From contig NZ_RJVO01000001.1 in assembly GCF_003730135.1 (NCBI RefSeq), forward strand, positions 892,001 through 956,000: a stretch of DNA of 64,000 nucleotides, in the 5' to 3' direction. The notes beneath the pieces were generated by a model. It searched no databases and was not told the origin of the DNA. It worked only from the letters and a program-made list of their open reading frames with translations. Below, in pieces: positions 54,889 through 64,000 of this stretch. A program made the position numbers and the translations under genes. This stretch comes from Stagnimonas aquatica (GTDB lineage: Bacteria > Pseudomonadota > Gammaproteobacteria > Nevskiales > Nevskiaceae). Positions within the stretch are counted from its first letter, which is position 1, and the number at the start of each line of letters is the position of its first letter.

Positions 54889-55803
54889 ATGGGCAAAAAA
54901 CATGTGCTTGTCACCGGCGCTGCCAGCGGCCTGGGCTTGGGTTGCGCACGGCAATTCCGGCGTCTGGGCTACGACCTCACCATCGCCGACCTTGATCTCG
55001 AAGGCGCGCAACGGGCGCTGGAGCAACTGCAGTTGCTGGGCACCGGTGCGGCGCGGCTGAGCGCCGAGCCCATCGACCTCGCCGACCCGGCCAGCATCGC
55101 CGCCTGCGCGGATCGGCTGCTGAAGGCCGGGCGGCCCATCGACGTGCTGGTCAACAATGCCGGCATCTACGCGCCGTCCCAGCGCCGGCTCAGCGCCGAA
55201 GGCCAGGAACTGACTTTCGCCATAGCTCATCTGGGTCACTTCCGCCTCACTCGGGCGCTGTGGCCCTTGCTGCGGCAGGCGCCGGCGGCGCGAGTGGTGT
55301 CGGTGTCCAGCATGGTGCAGCGCCAGGCGCAGCTCCATCTCGACGACCTGACGCTGGCGCAGGGCTACCAGCCGATCCGCGCCTACCGCCAGGCCAAGCT
55401 GGCCTGCCTGCTGTTCGCCCAGGAGTTGCAGCGCCGCTTGAGCCAGGCCGGCAGCCCGATCCAGAGCTATGCCGCGCATCCCGGCGTCTGCCGCACCGGC
55501 ATCGGCCAGCACCGGCCGCGCACGCCCGGCGACAGCGCCTGGCAGGCCTTCACCTCCAAGGCCATGGCCTGGGGCCTGCGCTATGTCGGGCAGACGCCGG
55601 ACAACGGCGCCGCCTCGATCATCGCCGCCGCGACCACCAACGACTTCCAGCCCGGCAGCCTGATCGGTCCGCGCTGGCTGCTGGAAAGCTTCGGCGCGCC
55701 GGCCCGGAGCCGGCTGGGACCGGCCGCGCGCGACCCCGAACTGGCGTCGCGGCTCTGGGCGCGCACGGAACAACTCACGGGTGCGCCCTGGACGCCCTCC
55801 TAG
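54889..55803 (+). CDS. short-chain dehydrogenase/reductase
   Basis: 304 aa NAD(P)-dependent oxidoreductase. Start MGKKHVLVTGAASGLGLGCA. Cofactor motif TGAASGLG, DVLVNNAGIYAPSQ, and catalytic Ser/Tyr/Lys in VVSVSS...IRAYRQAKLACLLFA (YxxxK as YRQAK). Layout like retinol-dehydrogenase-type SDRs. Sits after the TetR operator and before a TonB receptor. Confidence 0.92.
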   Translation: MGKKHVLVTGAASGLGLGCARQFRRLGYDLTIADLDLEGAQRALEQLQLLGTGAARLSAEPIDLADPASIAACADRLLKAGRPIDVLVNNAGIYAPSQRRLSAEGQELTFAIAHLGHFRLTRALWPLLRQAPAARVVSVSSMVQRQAQLHLDDLTLAQGYQPIRAYRQAKLACLLFAQELQRRLSQAGSPIQSYAAHPGVCRTGIGQHRPRTPGDSAWQAFTSKAMAWGLRYVGQTPDNGAASIIAAATTNDFQPGSLIGPRWLLESFGAPARSRLGPAARDPELASRLWARTEQLTGAPWTPS

Positions 55804-55859
55804 ATCCAACAGCAGTGCCCTAGCGTCATCTGGACCAGCAGTACATAACGAGGAGAGAG

Positions 55860-58457
55860 ATGATGAAGCCAAGCCGGTGCTGGGGCGCAGCCGCCCTCGC
55901 GTTCTACTGCGCGTCCGCCGTGGCGACCGACAACCCGTCGTCGCCCGCCGCCGAGTCCGAGACGGGAGCCACCACCGACTCCGCGCCGCTCGCCAGCATT
56001 CCGGTGGCGGCCATCGAGGTTTCCAGCAACGCGCCGCCGACCGAAGCGGTACGCCGCCCCGACGGCGCGGCGGCGGTGCTGGAAGAAGTGGTGGTCACCG
56101 CGCAGCGGCGCGAAGCCTCGGTGCAGGCCACGCCGATCTCGATGGAGGCCTTCAGCAGCGACAAGCTCGCGCAGCGCGGCATCGCTAGCGTCGAAGACCT
56201 CAGCGGCAATGTCCCGAGCATGGTCATCGAGCCGCACCCGCTGTCGAGCACCACGCTGCGCATCAGCATCCGCGGCGTCGGCGTCACCGACGCGCAGGTG
56301 ACGCAGGACCCGGCGGTGGGCATCTATCTGGACGGCGTCTACCTCGCCCGCTCCGCCGGCCTGGCGCTGGATCTCGCCGACCTCGAACGCATCGAGGTTC
56401 TGCGCGGCCCGCAAGGCACGCTCTACGGCCGCAACACCACCGGCGGCGCGGTGAACCTGGTGACCCGGCGGCCGTCGGTGAGCGGCTTCTCGATGCAGCA
56501 GCAGATTTCAGTCGGCTCGCGCGACCAGCTCACCGCCAAGACCTCGTTCAACCTGCCGATCACCGACACGCTGGCGGTCAAGCTCGCCGCGCTCGGCAGC
56601 CGTCAGGGCGGCTTCGTGGAGAACACCGGGCCGGGCGGCGACTTCGGCGACCGCGAGGAGCAGGCCTACCGCCTCGACGCCCGCTGGAACGCCAGCGAGC
56701 GGCTGACCGTGGACTATGCCTACGACTACAGCGACCTCGGCTATTACAACTACATGTTCCAGTCGATCATCCCGTCCAACACGCCACACGGGATGGCCGA
56801 CCTGTTCAAGCCCTATGCGCAGTCCGAATCGGTGTACGCGACGCAGCGGCTTTCCAGCCTCGCCTCGGGCGCGCCCTACGAGCAGTCGTCCTCGCAGATC
56901 CAGGGCCATGCGCTGGTGCTCACCGCGCCGCTGATGCCGGATCTGGAAGCGAAGTACATCGGCGCCTACCGCAAGCTGATCGACAACCAGTACGCCGACC
57001 TCGGCGGCGGCGCCGGTTCCACCGGCTATCGCGTCGATACCCAGGCCTACGACGGCCCGGCCGGCCTGATGGCCGGCGGCGGAGAGCCCACGCCGCTGGT
57101 GATCCCGCAGGTGTATCAGGAGCAATGGAGCCACGAGCTGCAACTCAGTGGCCGCGCCTTCGAGCGCGTCGAGTACATCCTCGGCGCCTACCACTTCAGC
57201 GAAAAAGGCGGCGAGCACGGCGGCCCCACCCACCACATCTTCAACACCAAGCTCGATCCCTCGCAGCTCAACTTCCTGCTCGACGCGATCCCCGGCCTGC
57301 GCGACCCGCTGCGCGATCTGGTGCTGCCGGGGTTGGCGGCGTTCTGGGACTACGACATCGCCATCGACAACTCCGCCACCGCGCTGTTCGGGCAGTTCAC
57401 CTGGACGCCGCCGGTGCTCGACGACCGCCTGCGCGCGACGCTGGGACTGCGCCAGTCCTGGGACCAACGCAGTGCCCGCAAGGACTTCATCCAGACCCAG
57501 TACATCGAGGGCCAGATCGCCGGCATCGGCCTGACCGCCGTGCCGATTCCCGGCGCGCTGTTCGGCGGCGTCGACGATTTCGTCGATGTCCACGCCGCGC
57601 GCGAGGACCGCAACTTCTCGCCCTCCTTCAACCTGCAGTTCGATGTCACGCCGGCCGCCACCACCTACGCCTCCTACGCGACCGCCTACAAGAGCGGCGG
57701 CTTCAACACCCGCGATCCGCAGATCTCCGCTGCTTCCGGCGCCGCCTCGGACGGCATCAACTACGGCTTCGGCTTTGTCGAGGGCTTCAAGCCGGAGACG
57801 GTCCGCTCGCTGGAGCTCGGCATCAAGAGCAACTGGCTGAAGCGGCGCCTGCGCCTCAACGGCGCGGTGTTCGACAGCCGCTACCGCGACATGCAGACCA
57901 ACTTCATGATCTCCGGCACCATCTCCGACACCAAGGCCCGCAACGCCGGCAAGGCCAGCATGCGCGGCGTGGAACTGGAAGCGGCCTTCGTGGCGCTGCG
58001 CAACCTCATCCTGTCGCTGCAGTACGCCTACCTCGATGCCCGCGTCGAGGAGGTGATCGACATCAACGGCAACAACGTCGCCAACCTCTACCCCTTCATC
58101 GCCGCGCCGCCGCACTCCTACGTCGCCACCATCGACTGGACGCTGCTGCGGGGCGGCTGGGGCAAGCTGCGCGGCTATCTCAACTACCAGTACGTGGGCG
58201 ACCGCCAGGGCTTTGTCATCACCGAAGACAAGCGTGGCCTGACCGCCATCGAGGGCTATGGCCTGCTCAATGCACGCCTGAGCCTCGCCGAGCTGCGCCT
58301 CGGTTCCCGAGGCAAGCTGGACCTCTCGGTGTCGGCCAAGAACATTCTCGATGTCGAGTACCCCGCCGCAGCGGTGGACAACCTGCCGCACGCCGACCGC
58401 GCCGTGGTCTGGGGCGAGCCGCGCGCCTACGGCCTTGATCTGGTCTATCGCTACTAG
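55860..58457 (+). CDS. TonB-dependent outer-membrane receptor
   Basis: 865 aa. Signal peptide MMKPSRCWGAAALAFYCASA, preceded by GAGGAGAG. A Ser/Ala linker leads to the TonB-box-like EEVVVTAQRREASVQATPIS, then the plug (RISIRGVGVTDAQVTQDPAV, LERIEVLRGPQGTLYGRNTT) and a 22-strand barrel with FKPETVRSLELGIKSNWLKR, ending in aromatic VYRY. The close style is of receptors for hydrophobic organic substrates, such as sterols or terpenoids, not classic siderophore receptors; this is inference. Likely in one unit with the SDR and DUF2147 genes. Confidence 0.93.
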   Translation: MMKPSRCWGAAALAFYCASAVATDNPSSPAAESETGATTDSAPLASIPVAAIEVSSNAPPTEAVRRPDGAAAVLEEVVVTAQRREASVQATPISMEAFSSDKLAQRGIASVEDLSGNVPSMVIEPHPLSSTTLRISIRGVGVTDAQVTQDPAVGIYLDGVYLARSAGLALDLADLERIEVLRGPQGTLYGRNTTGGAVNLVTRRPSVSGFSMQQQISVGSRDQLTAKTSFNLPITDTLAVKLAALGSRQGGFVENTGPGGDFGDREEQAYRLDARWNASERLTVDYAYDYSDLGYYNYMFQSIIPSNTPHGMADLFKPYAQSESVYATQRLSSLASGAPYEQSSSQIQGHALVLTAPLMPDLEAKYIGAYRKLIDNQYADLGGGAGSTGYRVDTQAYDGPAGLMAGGGEPTPLVIPQVYQEQWSHELQLSGRAFERVEYILGAYHFSEKGGEHGGPTHHIFNTKLDPSQLNFLLDAIPGLRDPLRDLVLPGLAAFWDYDIAIDNSATALFGQFTWTPPVLDDRLRATLGLRQSWDQRSARKDFIQTQYIEGQIAGIGLTAVPIPGALFGGVDDFVDVHAAREDRNFSPSFNLQFDVTPAATTYASYATAYKSGGFNTRDPQISAASGAASDGINYGFGFVEGFKPETVRSLELGIKSNWLKRRLRLNGAVFDSRYRDMQTNFMISGTISDTKARNAGKASMRGVELEAAFVALRNLILSLQYAYLDARVEEVIDINGNNVANLYPFIAAPPHSYVATIDWTLLRGGWGKLRGYLNYQYVGDRQGFVITEDKRGLTAIEGYGLLNARLSLAELRLGSRGKLDLSVSAKNILDVEYPAAAVDNLPHADRAVVWGEPRAYGLDLVYRY

Positions 58458-58459
58458 CC

Positions 58460-58917
58460 ATGCGCCCGCTACGCGCCTTCGCTCTGTTGCTGCTGGCCCT
58501 GATCGCCAGACCCAACGCGGCTGCGCCGCCGCCGGCCGCCGCCGAGGCGGTGCTCGGCCGCTGGATCGCCTACGAGGCCAGCAGCGACACCAGCTCGGTC
58601 ATCGAGCTGTATCTCGAACAGGGGCTGCTCGCCGGCCGGGTGATCGAGGTGCGTGACGCCAGCGGCCTGCGGATCGCGCCGCGCTGCGAGCGCTGCCCGG
58701 AGCCGCTCGCCGGCAGCCCGATCAGCGGTCTGCGCTTTCTCTGGGGTCTGCGTGCCGAGGACGGTCGCTGGGTCGATGGCCGGGTACTCGATCTGCGTCC
58801 CGGCCTGAGCCAGGGCGTGGAGGCCAATGCCGAGCTGCAACTGTTGAATGGCGAACTGCGGCTGCACGCTTACCTGGGCCTGCCGGCGCTGGGGCAGACC
58901 AGGGTCTGGCGCCGACC

Positions 58918-58921
<4 letters not shown>
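58460..58921 (+). CDS. DUF2147 family periplasmic protein
   Basis: 153 aa with a signal peptide (MRPLRAFALLLLALIARPNA). The DUF2147 core reads VLGRWIAYEASSDTSSVIEL, SGLRFLWGLRAEDGRWVDGR and LRLHAYLGLPALGQTRVWRR. Begins 2 bp after the TonB receptor stop, so probably cotranscribed. Function unknown. Its stop overlaps the convergent kinase stop (CTAG). Confidence 0.85.
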
Positions 58922-61716
<2,795 letters not shown>

Positions 61717-61752
61717 GTCAGGCCGAACGGGACGGCGGCGGCAAACCGGACA

Positions 61753-62304
61753 TCAGGCCAGCATGGTCGCCAGCAGCATCCGCGCCTTCTCCCAGTCGCG
61801 GCGGACGGTGCGCTCGGTGAGCTCCAGCACTTCGCCGATCTCGCTCTCGGTCAGGCCGCCGAAGTAGCGCATCTCCACCACCTGCGCCAGGCGCGGCTCG
61901 ACCTGCGCCAGCGATTCCAGCGCCTCGTGGACTTGCAGGGCCTCGTCATCGGCGGCGACCAGGCCTTCGCCGATGGCGGTGTTGAGGGTGAGCGGACGCT
62001 GCCCGCCGCCGCGCTGCTCGGCGTTGCGCTCGCGCACCAGATCGACGATCACGCTGCGCATCACCTGCGCGGCGTAGGCGAAGAACCGGCGCCGGCTGTC
62101 CACCTGCAGCGCCTGCTGGCCGCTCAGGCGCAGCCAGCTCTCGTTGACCAGCGCGGTGGTGTCGAGCAGGGTCATCGGGCCGCTGCTGGCGAGCCGGGCG
62201 CGCGCCAGCTTGCGCAGCTCCTGGTAGGCCGCCGCGAACAGCTCCGCCGATGCGACCCCGCCTTTCGCGGCGCCGGCCTCGATCAGTTGCGTGATGTCGC
62301 TCAT
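61753..62304 (-). CDS. ECF-type RNA polymerase sigma factor, kinase-linked
   Basis: 183 aa. Region 2 covers about 20-95 and region 4 the HTH near MRYFGGLTESEIGEVLELTE...RTVRRDWEKARM. In place of the usual acidic string DAEDLVQE, region 2.2 reads DTTALVNESW with Thr49 and Thr50. This matches ECF factors without an anti-sigma that are activated by threonine phosphorylation. Cotranscribed with the downstream kinase; divergent from the PKD lipoprotein. Confidence 0.9.
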   Translation of the reverse strand: MSDITQLIEAGAAKGGVASAELFAAAYQELRKLARARLASSGPMTLLDTTALVNESWLRLSGQQALQVDSRRRFFAYAAQVMRSVIVDLVRERNAEQRGGGQRPLTLNTAIGEGLVAADDEALQVHEALESLAQVEPRLAQVVEMRYFGGLTESEIGEVLELTERTVRRDWEKARMLLATMLA

Positions 62305-62434
62305 CGGTCTGGCGGCCTCCCTGGGCGGTTATTAGGCCATGCCGCCGGGGCCGGTGGTGAGTGCCATGTCCGGTTTTGTCGCTCCGCCGCGTTTGGCCGG
62401 TTGAGACCCACTCAACGTCGCCCTGAGCCCCGCC

Positions 62435-64000
62435 ATGAAACCGTCCCTGCCGCTGCCGCAACTGTGGTCCCTGATGCTGCTGCCGTTCCTGCTGCTCGGC
62501 TGCGGGGACCATTCCCAGCTCAGCCTCACGCCGGTTACGCCACCACCACCACCACCGCCGCCCGGCAATCTGGCGCCAACGCCGCGAATCAGCGTTGGCG
62601 ACAGCGTCGTCGCCGGCCAGCCGCTGGCGTTCGACGGCAGCGCCTCCAGCGACCCCGAGGGCGGTGCGCTGTTGCTGAACTGGGACTTTGCCGACGGCCA
62701 GCACGGCGGCGGCGCCCGCATCGCGCATGTGTTTTCCGCCGCCGGCCGCTACCGCGTGCGGCTCACCGCCACCGATCCGCAGGGCGCCAGCGCCAGCCTC
62801 GACCGGGAGATCACGGTGACGGCGGCGCCGGCGGCGGCGCGCAACGTGGCGGTGCGCGGCAAGGTCAGCGGACTCGACGGCGCGGCGCTGTCCGGTGTCA
62901 GCGTCAGCGTCCAGGGCGGCGGCAGCGCCGAGACGGCGGCGGATGGCGGCTTGTCGCTGATGCTGGGCGTCGGGGTGCCGCAGACGCTGCGCTTCGCCAA
63001 GGCCGGCTACGCCTTGCAGGTGCTGAGCCTGAACCTGCCCAACGAGACCGGCAGCGATGCCGAGTTCAGCGTGGTGATGCTGCCGCAGCAGCCGGCGCTC
63101 ACCCTCGCCGACGCGGCCGCAGGCGGCACGCTCAGCGGCAAGGACGGCGCCAGCATCCAGCTGCCGGCCGGCGCGCTGGTGAAGGCCGACGGCTCGCCGG
63201 TGACCGGCGCGGTGCGGATCGCGATGACGCCGGTGGACATCACCCAGCCGCGTTCCGGCGGCTTTCCGGGCCGCTTCGAGGGCATCAACGCCGACACCGC
63301 GCGGCTGCCCCTGGTCAGCCTGGGCACCACCGAGTTCGCGCTCAGCCAGGACGGCGCGCCAGTACAGATCGCGCCCGGCCAGCAGGCGGAGATCCTGCTG
63401 CCGGTCTACGCCGACCGCCGTCTCGACGGCAGCCCGTTCGCCGCCGGTGATCGCATTCCGCTGTGGTCCCTGGACGAGCAGAGCGGCGCCTGGATCAACG
63501 AGGGCGAGGGCGTTCTGGAAGCCGCCGCCGGCTCGCCCACCGGCCTCGCGATGCGCGCGCGGGTCGGGCATTTCTCCTGGTGGAACAGCGACATGGGCTT
63601 CGAGGTGCGCACGCCCAAGCCCAAGCTCAAATGCGTCTACGACGATGACATCGGCCTGCCCGGCTCGCGCGACACCTTTGCCCAGGCCACGCTGTGCAAA
63701 TGGCTGGCGGAGCTGGATCGCGGCATCCCGGAACAGAAGGCCGCCGGTGCCAAGGCGGTAGCGACGGCGCGGCTGCCCGGCTTCAGCGCCGAGACGCTGA
63801 TTCCGGTCGATGGCGCTGCGCTGGATCTCCCCGCCGCCGCCGGACTCCGGTTCAGCGTCAGCGCGCTCAACGGCAGCTTCGTCGGCAGCGGCAGCCTGCC
63901 CGCCGGCAACACCGGTCAGACCGAGCTGGTGGTGAAGATGCGGCCGGTGCAGGCGCAGGGCGAAGGCGGCGAAGACATCAGCCTGCCCTTCGACGGCAGC
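62435..64000 (+). CDS. PKD-domain lipoprotein, 3'-partial
   Basis: Open frame of 522 codons with no stop before the window end. Signal peptide with lipobox (MKPSLPLPQLWSLMLLPFLL then LGCGD, Cys23), a Pro-rich spacer, a PKD domain about 50-130 (SASSDPEGGALLLNWDFADG, AGRYRVRLTATDPQGASA), a carboxypeptidase-regulatory-like beta domain (ARNVAVRGKVSGLDGAALSG, SVSVQGGG), then a GAIN/Zu5-like run (GTLSGKDGASIQLPAGALV) with an FSWWNSD string. Probably a surface adhesin or sensor. Divergent from the ECF-kinase operon, 130 bp apart. Confidence 0.85.
   Translation, partial: MKPSLPLPQLWSLMLLPFLLLGCGDHSQLSLTPVTPPPPPPPPGNLAPTPRISVGDSVVAGQPLAFDGSASSDPEGGALLLNWDFADGQHGGGARIAHVFSAAGRYRVRLTATDPQGASASLDREITVTAAPAAARNVAVRGKVSGLDGAALSGVSVSVQGGGSAETAADGGLSLMLGVGVPQTLRFAKAGYALQVLSLNLPNETGSDAEFSVVMLPQQPALTLADAAAGGTLSGKDGASIQLPAGALVKADGSPVTGAVRIAMTPVDITQPRSGGFPGRFEGINADTARLPLVSLGTTEFALSQDGAPVQIAPGQQAEILLPVYADRRLDGSPFAAGDRIPLWSLDEQSGAWINEGEGVLEAAAGSPTGLAMRARVGHFSWWNSDMGFEVRTPKPKLKCVYDDDIGLPGSRDTFAQATLCKWLAELDRGIPEQKAAGAKAVATARLPGFSAETLIPVDGAALDLPAAAGLRFSVSALNGSFVGSGSLPAGNTGQTELVVKMRPVQAQGEGGEDISLPFDGS

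Overview
The window is GC-rich (roughly two thirds G+C), almost wholly coding chromosomal DNA from a gammaproteobacterium. It carries the replication-origin locus, with rpmH-rnpA-yidD-yidC-mnmE running rightward and dnaA-dnaN-recF-gyrB running leftward. A homodimeric-type pyruvate dehydrogenase E1 with a two-lipoyl E2, RND pumps, a TonB receptor and ApaG fit the Nevskiales/Xanthomonadales neighbourhood. That placement is inferred from gene content and protein style, not from a search. No plasmid, phage, IS or CRISPR is visible. The first and last genes run off the window ends.

Layout. 1-4070: RND adaptor (5'-partial) and permease. 4086-5320: TerC/Alx membrane protein with a small upstream ORF. 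5518-8645: rRNA modification (RsuA-like, RsmC-like, RlmN/Cfr-like). 8897-11614: DUF349 coiled-coil protein and a hypothetical. 11973-12089: tRNA-Arg(CCG) with its promoter. 12112-16531: PAS-GGDEF cyclase, DUF2256 miniprotein overlapping an FeS photolyase, DUF1415, a Trp-rich protein, MutM. 16598-20497: Old-Yellow-Enzyme oxidoreductase, small plug-like secreted protein, membrane GGDEF, ApaG, SufT. 20626-25749: second RND permease and adaptor, SIMPL protein. 25898-30397: membrane protein, purE-purK, orphan ParA, EamA transporter, small membrane protein. 30491-32365: CocE/NonD lipoprotein hydrolase. 32461-42653: gyrB-recF-dnaN-(oriC)-dnaA, then rpmH-rnpA-yidD-yidC-mnmE. 42801-49192: 26-aa membrane ORF, zinc-ribbon NUDIX, LysR, aceE-aceF, lipoprotein. 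49219-53508: hydrolase lipoprotein, small basic protein, PhzF, DUF72, alkyltransferase-like protein, membrane protein. 53556-58921: secreted hypothetical, TetR-operator-SDR-TonB receptor-DUF2147. 58918-64000: Ser/Thr kinase and ECF sigma factor, divergent from a PKD lipoprotein open at the window end.

How genes work together. The origin block supplies initiation (DnaA), clamp (DnaN), gap repair (RecF) and supercoiling (GyrB), with ribosome/RNase P and membrane-insertion genes on the other arm. DNA-repair functions (photolyase, MutM, ATL) are scattered. The most distinctive items are: (i) a GC-rich palindromic repeat that sits between genes and also, in frame, inside both interdomain linkers of aceF; (ii) a kinase-ECF sigma operon whose sigma factor has threonines where ECF factors normally carry acidic residues; (iii) a perfect 16-bp TetR-type operator in front of an SDR-TonB receptor cluster; (iv) repeated use of 4-bp stop/stop overlaps between convergent genes.
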